Source of the DNA: Artemia franciscana
Lineage: Eukaryota > Arthropoda > Branchiopoda > Anostraca > Artemiidae
Reading direction: 5' to 3'
Assembly (NCBI RefSeq): GCF_032884065.1
Contig: NC_088867.1
Coordinates: 53,405,929-53,469,928, forward strand
Length of the DNA: 64,000 bases
Shown: piece after piece, positions 46,864-58,684 of the stretch
How the letters are laid out: every line of letters begins with the position of its first letter
Numbering within the stretch: the first letter of the stretch is position 1
Translations under genes and position numbers: made by a program
Notes under the pieces: generated by a model
What the model was told of the DNA's origin: nothing
Databases searched by the model: none
Seen by the model: only the letters and a program-made list of their open reading frames with translations

Positions 46864-49176
46864 TCAAACAGTTCGTGGTAACGAACAGTAGTAAGGAGCG
46901 ATCCGGCTCAATAGTAACCAAAACTCTAAAAAATTGAATTTTGATGTCAATAGCTACATCAAAAGAATCGTATTTTAATGCCGATTTCAAATATATAAGT
47001 TTCATTAAGTTTAGTCTTACCCATCAAAAGTTACGAGCCTGAGAAAATTTGCCTTATTTAGGAAAATAGGGGGAAACACCCCCTAAAAGTCGTAGAATCT
47101 TAACGAAAATGACACCATCAGATTCAGCGTATCAGAGAACCCTACTGTAGAAGTTTCCAGCTCCTGTCTACAAAAATGTGGAATTTTGTATTTTTTGCCA
47201 GAAGACAAATCACGGGTGCGTGTTTATTTGTTTGTTTGTTTGTTTTTTTTCCCCAGGGGTCATCGTATCGACCAAGTGGTCCTATAATGTCGCAAGAGGG
47301 CTCATTCTAACGGAAATGAAAAGTTCTAGTGCCCTTTTTAAGTGACAAAAAAAATTGGAGGGCATCTAGGCCCCCTCCCCCGCTCATTTTTTCCCAAAGT
47401 CAACGAATCAAAATTCTGAGATAGCCATTTTGTTCAGCATAGTCGAAAATCATAATAACTATGTCTTTGGGGATGACTTACTCCCCCACAGTCCTGGGGG
47501 ACGGGCTGCAAGTTACAAACTTCGACCAGTGTTTACATATAATAATGGTTATTAGGAAGTGTACAGACGTTTTCAGGGGGATTTTTTTTGGTTTTGGGGG
47601 TAGGGTTGAGAGGAGGGGGCTATGTGGGAGTATCTTTCCTTGGAGAAATATGTCATGGGGGAAGAAAAATTCAATGAAAAGGGCGCAGGACGAATCTGGT
47701 CACGTTAGAAAAAAACGTCAAATTCAGAGCTTAATATACAATGCTGGGTGTTTGGAGCCTCTCTATTATGGAGTATAATTTGAAAATAACACAACTATAC
47801 GAGCGATGAAACATATATACCACAACCATAACTCAACTAACGAAAGAACTGCTAAGAGATAACACAACTATAAAGCGAAAACAGGTGAAAACTAACGGGA
47901 AAATAAACGAACTAAGAGGTGGAAGGGGCCCAGAGAAAAAATATAATCCTTTTCCAATTTTGAGCCTAACTTCCGCAAAGGAGTAATAATGTCAGAAGCC
48001 CCGAAATACCGGATTATTTTCTTTTCAAACAGTTCGTGGTAACGAACTGTAGTAAGGAGCGACCCGGCTCAATAGAAACCAAAACTCTAAAAAATGGAAT
48101 TTTGATACCAATAGCTACATCAAAAGAATTAGATTTTAATGCTGATTTTAAATATATAAGTTTCATCAAGTTTAGTCTTACGCATCAAAAGTTACGAGCC
48201 TGAGAAAATTTGCGTTATTTTAGAAAATAGGGGGAAACTCCCCCTAAAAGTCATAGAATCTTAACGAAAATTACACCATCAGATTCAGCGTATCAGAAAA
48301 CCCTACTGTAGAAGTTTCAAGCTCCTATCTACAAAAATGTAGAATTTTGTATTTTTTGCCAGAAGGCAGATCACGGATGCGTGTTTATTTATTATTTTTT
48401 TCCCAGGGGTGATCGTATCGACCCAGTGGTCCTAGAATGTTGCGAGAGGGCTCATTCTAACGGAAATGAAAAGTTCTAGTGCCCTTTTTAAGTGACAAAA
48501 AAATTGGAGGGCACCTAGGCCCCCTCCCACGCTAATTATTTTCCCAAAGTCAACAGATCAAAATTCTGAGATAGCCATTTTATTCAGCGTAGTCGAAAAA
48601 CCTTAAAACTATGTCTTTGGAGATGACTTACTCCTCCACAGTCCCCATGGGAGGGGCTACAAGTTACAGACCAGTGCTTACATATAGTAATGGTTATTGG
48701 GAAGTGTACAGGCGTTTTCGGGATGATATTTGTTTGGGGGGGGAGGGGTTGAGAAGAGGGGGATATACTTTAAAAAATTAAAAGTTCTAGTTGCCTTTTA
48801 AATTAACAAAAAAATTGGAGGGCAACTAGGCTTCCTCTCCGCTCTTTTTTTCTCAAAATCATTCGATCAAAATTATGAGAAAGCCATTTAGCCAAAAAAA
48901 AAAAAAAAATAAATATGCAAATTCCTCTGCGGAGAACCAAAATCAAAACATGTATTGATTCAAAAACGTTCAGAAATTAAATAAAAAAACACGTTTTTTC
49001 AACTGAAAGTAAGGAGCGACATTAAAACTTAAAACGAACAGAAATTACTTCGTATATGAAAGGGGCTGCTTCCTCATCAACGCCCCGCTCTTTACGCTAA
49101 AGTTTAACTCTTTCTCTCAACTCTTCTTTTTAAAACAGTAAAAAACTCAGTTGAAAAAACGTGTTTTTTTATTTAA
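46864..49176 (-). mobile_element. compound foldback/hairpin element (minus strand)
   Basis: On the minus strand: a 5' foldback (arm near 49176-48985, second arm truncated), a shortened body, a terminal hairpin at 48025-48050, then a further 1161 bp (48024-46864) ending in a second terminal hairpin at 46864-46890. That last part starts with about 320 bp of different sequence and rejoins element body near 47700. Outer flanks again read A|element|T on the minus strand. Its layout mirrors 51216-54187. Confidence 0.85.
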
Positions 49177-49729
49177 TCACCATAAAAAGCTAATTCTTTG
49201 ATTGAATGTTATCAATAGCTAGACTCTTATACTTTTGTTTATGACAAGGATCCTTATTTACTTACCATTCATTACTATGAAGAATTTCAATTTTGTTGTT
49301 GCTCCAATCGAAAAATATAAAAAAGTTAGTGGAAAACTTGAAAGGGGTCACTCAGTCACAAATTGGAACTTTTATTTTCCTTATTAATTGACAAAATCTA
49401 TTGGCCGGAAGCCAACAATGGAGCAACACACATTTTTTCCTTTTTTTCCTATTTTGCTCTTTTTCCTTTGGTTTCCTTATATTTACTTTATAGTTACAAA
49501 TTCCCAGGGGGCCATTGCCTTCCCCCCCCCCCCTGCCGGCACCCAGGATTGGATAGTCAATGTGCCTTATCTTCTGAAGAACTACTAAGATCTTGTAGTC
49601 ACACCAGTTCTGATCAAACAGATGGTTACATAAACCCCCTCCAAAAAAAAAAGAATTATAGAGGGTCTGCTGATGATGAACACTGTATATGTGTTCGAAA
49701 TATCCAGTAAAAAAATCGCTTACTTTACC
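49177..49729. other. unassigned segment between element copies, with hammerhead-like motif
   Basis: No homology recognised. A plus-strand frame at 49363-49710 is Pro/Leu-rich and unconvincing. Near its end is the hammerhead-like motif listed separately. Confidence 0.4.
49667..49707 (+). ncRNA. hammerhead-ribozyme-like motif (degenerate?)
   Basis: CTGATGA (49670-49676) is followed by a 6-bp stem GAACAC/GTGTTC (49678-49683 with 49691-49696), then GAAA (49697-49700) and TATC. The outer CTG (49667-49669) can pair with CAG (49705-49707). This is the order of a minimal hammerhead of the kind reported in Penelope-like elements. One unpaired T between CTGATGA and the stem departs from the consensus, so activity is doubtful. 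Confidence 0.4.
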
Positions 49730-49914
49730 CGCTCTTTACGCTAAAGTTTGACTCTTTCTCTCAACTCTTCTTTTTAAAACAGTAAAAACCTTTAGCGTAA
49801 AGAGCGGGACGTTGATGAGGAAGCAGCCCCTTTCATATCCGAAGTAATTTCTGTTTAAGTTTTAATGTCGCTCCTTACTTTCAGTTAAAAAAACTTGTGT
49901 TTTTTTTTATTTAA
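49730..49914 (-). mobile_element. truncated foldback module
   Basis: Holds the inner part GCTCTTTACGCTAAAG .. CTTTAGCGTAAAGAGC and one full outer arm ending TTTTATTTAA at 49914. The other outer arm is missing. Confidence 0.8.
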
Positions 49915-51215
49915 TTACTCTAAAAATCCATCCATTCGTCCAATCAGAATTATGATAGTAATTGTAAATTTTCTCCATTTTTTCCAAACGGCCATCAATT
50001 AGTTCTTAGGATTAGAATAATGCCATTGAAAAGTTTTCTCATTTGGTAAAAAATACCAAATTCTTTGGATCCAAAAATTTCGCCATGATTTAATTTCCTA
50101 GAATGCATAAGGTTTTCCAATTTCTATTTAAATTCACGTTTATATATTTTTATTGATCATGGCTGCAGCCATAGCTGCACTGCAGTAAAGAGCGAACCAT
50201 AGCCTATAGGAACAGTCTAGGGGAAAAATTGGGACTGGTGTTTTCCTCCTTGAAAATCCCCCTCCTCCACAGGAAATCCACCTGCCGCCAAAACTTCCTC
50301 ATGAAAATTTCCCCATGCATAAAGTACAGCATCACAGAGAAAGTACAAAACATGTAGCTCAAAATGTTGATTACATGTCCTAAGAGATATCTGATAACCC
50401 CATTTTCCGTTTTTGGTCAAATCCTGAAAATCGTTATGTGTATTTCCGTCGTCAAATTCGTTTCCGCATAGCATATTAAAAATTCCTAATCATAACTGGG
50501 AACTCTTAGAGATCCATCTCTTCTATTTTACCTCCCCCCCCATATATCCCATTATTCTTACAAATTTGTATAATCTCTCTCTAAGCTTCTGAACTAGGGG
50601 CACTGACTTCTCTCCCCAACCCCTATAGGTAAATATAACCAAGAAACTGACACAACATTTTGCTAATGTATTGGTCCCTGTTTGCCTCAAACATTCAATT
50701 AGACTTTTTTCTTGCAATTTTATTTTCTTTTTTTATCATCTATTTTCCTTAATGTTTTGGAGGTTTGAACAGATTTCTGGTTGTTTTTTTATAAGACGAA
50801 ATTCATTTGAAACCAACCAGAAACGGGGGGTATTTTCATGGGGGTAGTATTTTCTGGGGGAGGGATATTTTTTAGGGGCAGAAACGTCTGTACCTATTTT
50901 CTTTTCCAAAAGGCTCAGAAAATGCTATATTGCCCTTTGTAAATTCATTTGAGAGGTCAAGGACGTTCGAACCAGTGAAAAACCAGGTGATTAGCAATGA
51001 CATTAACCGGAACGGTCAAGTGAGTTATGTTGAAATGAAATAAATTATTCATGGACGTAAAAATCTCACTGACGAATCCTCTGTTACTATGGTAGAGGAT
51101 CAAGCTCCCGAATACAGGAATAATTTAACGGCTTCCGGTTGTATGCTGAATTTGAAGAGGATAATGACACTTTTGTTTTAAAGACTAATAAGGATACTGT
51201 GAAATCTTAAGTAGA
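49915..51215. other. non-coding, no gene seen
   Basis: No protein-like frame above chance. G-rich words near 50825-50880 (GGGGGTA-TTTTC) resemble those at 45810-45840. Confidence 0.4.
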
Positions 51216-54187
51216 TTAAATAAAAAAAAACTAGTTTTTTTAACTGAATGTAAGGAGCGACATTAAAACGAACAGAAACTACTCCGTATATGAAACGGGT
51301 TGTCCCCTCCGCAGTCCCACGCTCTTTACGCTAAAGTTTGACTCTTTGCCACAATTCTACTTTTTAAAACAATGAAAAACTTTAGCGTAAAGAGCGTGGG
51401 ACTGCGGAGGGGACAACCCGTTTCATATACGGAGTAGTTTCTGTTCGTTTTAAGTTTTAATGTCGCTCCTTACTTTCAGTTAAAAAAACTAGTTTTTTTT
51501 TATTTAATTTCTGAACGTTTTTGAATTAATGCATGTTTGATTTTGGCTCTCCGCACATAAATTATTGAAATGAAATTAGTATATTAATTTTTTTTTGGCT
51601 AAATGGCTTTCTCTTAGTTTTGATCAGACGATTTTGAGAAATAAGGGGTGGGGAAGGAGGCCTAGCTGCCCTCCAATTTTTCGGTTACTTAAAAAGGCTA
51701 CTAAAACTTTTAATATTCAACGAACGTTTTTATTAGTAAAAAATATACGTAACTTAAGAATTAACTTACATAACAAACTTTTATATTCTTATATTTTTAT
51801 TATGTGTACGAGGGGGTTTGTACCCTCGTTAATACCTCGCTCTTTACACTAAATCGTAAGTTTTGTCCCAATTCTTTAAGAATGACCCCTGAATCAAAAA
51901 AGCCGTAGAATAAATAGTTGAAATCACTAAAAATATTTTAGAATAAAGAGCGAGGTATTTATCTCCTCCTAAATACCTCGCTCTTTATGCTAAAGTATTT
52001 TTAGAACCCCTCATATGCGTAATAATCTCTGTTCGTTTTAAATTTCAATGCTATTCCTTACTTTCATTTGAAAAAACGTTTTCATATTTTTTTTCATTGT
52101 TTTTTTTTATAGTAATGCTAGAAAATCCTGCGCCCTTTTCATTGAATTTTTCTTCCCCCATGATATATTCCTCAAAGGAAAGATCCTCCCACAAAGCCCT
52201 CTCCCATCAACCCCACCCCCAAACCAAAAAATCCCCATGAAAACGTCTATACACTTCCCAATAACCATTGCTATATGTAAACACTGGTCAAAATTTGTAA
52301 CTTGCAGCCCCTCCCTCAGGGATTGTGGGGAAGTAAGTCATTCCCAAAGACATAGTTATTATGGTTTTCGACTATGCTGACCCAATAACCATTACTATAT
52401 GTAAACACTGGTCAAAGTTTGTAACTTGTAGCCCCTCCCTCAGGGATTGTGGGGAAGTAAGTCATTCCCAAAGACATAGTTATTATGGTTTTCGACTATG
52501 CTGAACAAAATGGCTATCTTAAAATTTTAATCTGTTGACTTTTGGAAAAAAATGAGCATGGGAGGGGGCCTATTTGCCCTCCAATTTTTTGGTCACTTAA
52601 AAAGGGCACTAGAACTTTTCATTTCCGTTAGAATGAGCCCTCTCGCGACATTCTAGGACCACTTGGTCGATAAGATGACCCCTGGGAAAAAAAAACAAAC
52701 AAACAAATAAACACGCACCCGTGATTTGTCTTCTGGCAAAAAATACAAAATTCCACATTTTTTAGATAGAAGCTTGAAATTTATGCTATCTCTGATATAC
52801 CGAATGCGATAGTGTGATTTTCGTTAAGATTCTATGACTTTTAGGGGATGTTTCCCCTTTTTTTCCAAAATAGGGCAAATTTTCTCAGGCTCGTAACTTT
52901 TGATGACAAAGACTAAATTAATTGAAACTTATATATTTAGAATCAGCGTAAAAATTCGATTCTTTTGATGTATCTTTTAGCATCAAAATTCCGTTTTTTA
53001 GAGTCCTTACCACGAACTGTTTGAAAAGAAAATAATTCGGTATTTCGGGGCTTCTGACATTATTACTCCTTTGCGGAAGTTAGGCTCAAAATTGAAAAAG
53101 GATTATATTTTTTCTCTGGGCCCCTTCCACCTCTTAGTTCGTTTATTTTCCCGTTAGTTTTCACCTGTTTTCGCTTTATAGTTGTGTTATCTCTTAGCAG
53201 TTCTTTCGTTAGTTGAGTTATGGCTGTGGTATATATGTTTTATCGCTCGTATATTTGTGTTATTTTCAAATTATACTCCATAATAGAGAGGCTCCGAACA
53301 CCCAGCATTGTATATTAAGCTCTTAATTTGACGTTTTTTTCTAACGTGACCAGATTCGTCCTGCGACCTTTTCATTGAATTTTTTCCCCCATGGCATATT
53401 TCTCCAAGGAAAGATCCTCCCACATAGCCCCCTCCCTCAACCCTACCCCCAAAACCAAAAAAATCCTGCTGAAAACGTCTGTACACTTCCCAATAACCAT
53501 TATTATATGTAAACACTGGTTGAAGTTTGTAACTTGCAACCCCTGCCCCAGGGACTGTGGGGGAGTAAGTCATCCCCAAAAACATAGTTATTATGATTTT
53601 CGACTATGCTAAACAAAATGGCTATCTCAAAATTTTGATCCGTTGACTTTGGGAAAAAAATGAGCGTGGGAGGGGGCCTAGATGCCCTCCAATTTTTTTG
53701 GTCACTTAAAAAGGGCACTAGAACTTTTCATTTCCGTTAGAATGCGCCCTCTTGCAACATTCTAGGACCACTTGGTCGATGCGATGACCCCTGGGAAAAA
53801 AAAAACAAAAAAAAAACAAACAAATAAACACGCACCCGTGATTTGTCTTCTGGCAAAAAATACAAAATTCCACATTTTTGTAGATAGGAGCTTGAAACTT
53901 CTACAGTAGGGTTCTCTGATGCGCTGAATCTGATGGTGTCATTTTCGTTAAGATCCTACGACTTTTAGGGGGTGTTTCCCCCTATTTTCCTAAATAATGC
54001 AAATTTTCTCAGGCTCGTAACTTTTGATGGCTAAGACTAAACTTGATGAAACTTATATATTTAAAATCAGCATTAAAATGCGATTCTTTTGATGTAGCTA
54101 TTGATATCAAAATTCAATTTTTTAGAGTTCTGGTTACTATTGAGCCGGATCGCTCCTTACTACAGTTCGTTACCACGAACTGTTTGA
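51216..54187 (+). mobile_element. compound foldback/hairpin element (plus strand)
   Basis: Foldback arms 51216-51343 and 51372-51512. The body runs to a damaged hairpin end at 53024, then a second part 53025-54187 ends in an intact hairpin (about 54162-54183) and TTTGA. Flanks are A (51215) and T (54188). A ~125-bp stretch of the body (CCCAATAACCATT.. to ..GACTATGCTGA) is tandemly doubled at about 52256-52500. The second part opens with about 320 bp not found in copies a-c. It is the inverted counterpart of 46864-49176. Confidence 0.88.
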
Positions 54188-54690
54188 TATAGAAATTGTT
54201 TATGAGAAACTTGTGGCAACTGAAAGTGAGGGAAACAGAAGAATTAGCTGGAAAAAAATGGTGATTAGCGTGTTATTGAAAATAAAAAATAACGAAATCA
54301 GTTTGCAAGGATTGTTTACGGGCAAAATGTAACTACAGAAGAAGATGTAATCGGCTCCGTATTTGTAAATGTTTTCTGACGGGTTCTTGCAATAAGAGTT
54401 CATGTTCGTTTGGCCATGTTTCAATTTGTTCTGTTTTTATGTCGGGTCGGTGTTTCGGTTGTGACAAGTATCATATTTTTATTCCAAAATCTTTCAGTAG
54501 ATTATTTTCTAAGCCACAAGCTAAACATTCGCGCGGATACGATGCTAAGAATTTTAGAACGGGCCCTGGGGCTCAGATAACGTAGGAAGGGTATTTGGAT
54601 GCCCTTTGATAAATTCTAGTCATTGGAGAAGAAGCTAGAACTTTTCATTTGTGGCCAAATAAATCTTCTCCTTGTTTTCTACCATCTGTT
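54188..54690. other. non-coding, no gene seen
   Basis: No protein-like frame. Leads into the satellite array. Confidence 0.4.
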
Positions 54691-57085
54691 ATGTATACTA
54701 TATCAGAAATAAATTTCGGGGAAACAAATCGGTCTAGTGGAAGCTGTAATATTCTGCAGCTCTTAACGACCTAACTGTCTCTTTATTTAATTTGTGACCA
54801 AATAATCATCTGTTATGTATACTATATCAGAAATAAATATTGGGGAAACAAATCGGTCTAGTGGAAGCTGTAATATTCTGCAGCTCTTAACGACCAAACT
54901 GTTTCTTTATTTTATTTTTGACCAAATAATCATCTGTTAAGTCTACTCATCAGAAATAAATATTGGGGAAACAAATCGGTCTAGTGGAAGGTGTAATGTT
55001 CTGCAGCTCTTAACGACCAAACTGTTTCTTTATTTAATTTGTGACCAAATAATCATCTGTTAAGTCTACTCATCAGAAATAAATATTGGGGAAACAAATC
55101 GGTCTAGTGGAAGCTGTAATATTCTGCAGCTCTTAACGACCAAACTGTTTCTTTATTTTATTTATGACCAAATAATCATCTGTTAAGTCTACTCATCAGA
55201 AATAAATATTGGGGAAACAAATCGGTCTAGTGGAAGGTGTAATGTTCTGCAGCTCTTAACGACCAAACTGTTTCTTTATTTAATTTGTGATCAAATAATC
55301 AGCTGTTGTGTAAACTATATCAAAAATAAATATTGGGGAAACAAATCGGTATAGTGGAAGCTGTAATATTCTACAGCTCTTAACGACCAAACTGTTTCTT
55401 TATTTAATTTGTGACCAAATAATCATCTGTTGTGTATACTATATCAGGAATAAAGATTGGGGAAACAAATCGGTCTAATGGAAGCTGTAATTTTCAGCAG
55501 CTCTTAACGACCAAAATGTTTCTTTATTTAATTTGTGATCAAATAATCATCTGTTGTGTAAACTATATAAAAAATAAATATTGGGGAAACAAATCGGTAT
55601 AGTGGAAGCTGTAATATTCTACAGCTCTTAACGACCAAACTGTTTCTTTATTTAATTTGTGACCAAATAATCATCTGTTGTGTATACTATATCAGGAATA
55701 AAGATTGGGGAAACAAATCGGTCTAGTGGAAGCTGTAATTTTCAGCAGCTCTTAACGACCAAACTGTTTGTTTATTTAATTTATGACCAAATAATCAGCT
55801 GTTGTGTAAACTATATCAAAAATAAATATTGGGGAAACAAATCGGTCTAGTGGAAGCTGTAATTTTCAGCAGCTCTTAACGACCAAACTGTTTGTTTATT
55901 TAATTTATGACCAAATAATCAGCTGTTGTGTAAACTATATCAAAAATAAATATTGGGGAAACAAATCGGTCTAGTGGAAGCTGTAATTTTCAGCAGCTCT
56001 TAACGACCAAACTGTTTGTTTATTTAATTTATGACTGAATAATCAGCTGTTGTGTAAACTATATCAAAAATAAATATTGGGGAAACAAATCGGTCTAGTG
56101 GAAGCTGTAATTTTCAGCAGCTCTTAACGACCAAACTGTTTGTTTATTTAATTTATGACCAAATAATCAGCTGTTGTGTAAACTATATCAAAAATAAATA
56201 TTGGGGAAACAAATCGGTCTAGTGGAAGCTGTAATTTTCAGCAGCTCTTAACGACCAAACTGTTTGTTTATTTAATTTATGACCAAATAATCAGCTGTTG
56301 TGTAAACTATATCAAAAATAAATATTGGGGAAACAAATCGGTCTAGTGGAAGCTGTAATTTTCAGCAGCTCTTAACGACCAAACTGTTTGTTTATTTAAT
56401 TTATGACCAAATAATCAGCTGTTGTGTAAACTATATCAAAAATAAATATTGGGGAAACAAATCGGTATAGTGGAAGCTGTAATATTCTACAGCTCTTAAC
56501 GACCAAACTGTTTCTTTATTTAATTTTTGACCAAATAATCATCTGTTGTGTATACTATATCAGAAATAAATATTTGGGGAAACAAATTGGTTTAATGGAA
56601 GCTGTAATATTCTGCTGTTTTGCATCCTATATGAGAAATAAATATTGGGGTAACAAATCGGTCTAGTGGAAGCTGTAATATTCTGCAGCTCTTAACGACC
56701 AAACTGTTTCTTTATTTAATTTTTGACCAAATAATCATCTGTTACGTATACTTTATCAGAAATAAATATTGGGGAAACAAATCGGTATAGTGGAAGCTGT
56801 AATATTCTGCAGCTCTTAAAGACCAAACTGTCTATATTTAATTTGTGACCAAATAATCATCTGTTGTGTATACTATATCAGAAATAAACATTGGGGAAAC
56901 AAATCGGTCTAATGGAAGCTGTAATATTCTGCAGCTTTTAACGACCAAACTGTTTCTTTATTGAATTTGTGACCAAATTTAGTCACATCTTTTGTGACCG
57001 AATACTATATCAGAAATATATATTGGAGAAACAAATCGGTCTCATGGAAGCTGTAATATTCTGCAGCTCTTAATTACCGAGCTGT
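54690..57085 (+). repeat. ~122-bp satellite array, about 20 units
   Basis: GGGGAAACAAATCGGTCTAG-like words recur near 54717, 54841, 54967, 55087, 55210, 55332, 55455, 55582, 55705, 55826, 55948, 56079, 56202, 56325, 56448, 56576, 56647, 56771, 56893 and 57023. Each unit also holds AGCTGTAAT..CAGCTCTTAACGACC and CTGTTT(C/G)TTTATTTAATT. Central units (about 55750-56450) are nearly identical; edge units are diverged, and one unit near 56576-56647 is shortened to ~71 bp. No coding. Confidence 0.95.
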
Positions 57086-57900
57086 TTCCTTATTTATTTA
57101 TAAACTTCGGTACTATGTTCATAATTTGCAAAGCTATCCTGGAAACAAGATTTGAGTTTGCGACCTAAGAGAAGTAAATGAAGTACTAAACTTGTTCGTA
57201 GAAATAAGTTTTTTATAAGGCCTAAGGAACAAAAATAGAAAAGAAGAAACAAGAAAAAATAAAAATTTCTATATTTTTAAAAATTACTAGCTACGCAGCA
57301 CCAAGCCAAATGAGGCCAACACAGCTACGCTCACTCCTCCATCTTAATCTACTCAAAGCATCCCTCTTCACACCCTCCCATAAAGTTTCTATTAGGATTA
57401 AATTTTTTTACGACATCCTCCCACCCCAAGCACGAATGACCTATTTTTTTGGAGGGGAGGGGGGCTTCTTGAATAATTGACCTTATTTATTTCATACTTC
57501 ATTTTTTTTAATTCTGGGAAACGTTTTACCTACACCGTCCTTATCAATATGACCTTATCTGTGGTGCATTAAAATATTGGATTAAACCAAAGGATGTTTT
57601 ACTTAAGAAAAACCCTTATGTGGTCTGTAGTAAATATAATTTTTAAAGCTCATGGAACGGTCACGAAATCTGTAACTTATACGACACGATTTTAGCTGCG
57701 TAATAACCTCAAAAGGTTAATTTTAACCCTAAAACCCCCAAGAAAATGAACATTCGATAAAGCGCTTACTACTCAGAATTCTACAAATATAAGAAAATGT
57801 TACGAGACAGTTTTTAAAAATATATCCAATAAGCCGCGAAGCAGTAATTTTGTTGACTTTCAGCTTCAAATTAGCTCTTTATTTTTATCAAATAAAAAAG
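57086..57900. other. non-coding, no gene seen
   Basis: AT-rich. A stretch near 57540-57640 (AATATGACCTTATCTGTG.., AAACCAAA-GATGTTT) recurs near 58590-58650, showing an old ~1-kb-spaced repeat pair. Confidence 0.45.
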
Positions 57901-58212
57901 AAAACAAGTGCTTAAACTATCAGTAAGCAGCAACATTAAATTGAAAAGAGCACTAATTAGTATGTATATGAAGGGAGCTACCCCTTCTCCAGCCATCGCT
58001 CTTTACGCTAAAGTCTTAAAAGCTCTTTTAAAATATATATCATTCAATATGAACGCCCCTTGTGTTTGAGCAGTCTTTCCTAAACAGTAAGGACGAAAAG
58101 TCAACCTTTACCGTAAAGAGTTGAAAAAGGGGCATCCCCCCTCAAATTCAGAGTAATTTTTGTTTGTTTCAAGTTTAAATGTTGATCCTTACTTTCAGTT
58201 TTAAAAAAAATC
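57900..58212. mobile_element. old, diverged foldback module
   Basis: Outer words (CTATCAGTAAGCAGCAACATT and, inverted, AATGTTGATCC-TTACTTTCAG) and inner GCTCTTTACGCTAAAG / CTTTACCGTAAAGAG remain, but the arms no longer match closely. Confidence 0.65.
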
Positions 58213-58684
58213 GTTTTCAATTCATACCGAGAAATTCTTTTCTCTCCTTTCCAACAATACGAGGGGGAATCGCTAAAAAACGAAGCTATTATAATTTGTA
58301 AGCTTTTAAGACATTTGTTCAGTAAAAAAGAGACTCCTGTGTTTGCTTATGACTGCATGTCTAAAGTTATTGTTAATAACTGCATGTTTACGTTTAAAGC
58401 ATGTTTAAAAAAACACAATGTTTGCTATAGTGTACTACACCTATTCACTTTTACCTACATTGACTTGAAGAAAAAATATCCAAGAGACTCCTGTGATTGC
58501 TTATGACTGCATATTTAAAATTATTGCATATAAAAAAGTAAATAAATAAATAAAAAAAAACACACCGTGTACTACAATCATCCTAACCAATATGACCTTA
58601 TCTGTGATACAGTAAAATGTTGTATAAAACCAAAAGATGTTTCATTTGAAGGAAACTCGTCGTAAAACTTAAAAAGTATAATTT
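58213..58684. other. non-coding, no gene seen
   Basis: An internal duplication: GAGACTCCTGTG..TTGCTTATGACTGCAT occurs near 58329 and 58486. A 63-aa frame here is not convincing. Confidence 0.4.

Noticed and set aside
54690..57085. CRISPR-like array
   Set aside because: Units are ~122 bp of continuous satellite without distinct spacers, in animal DNA.
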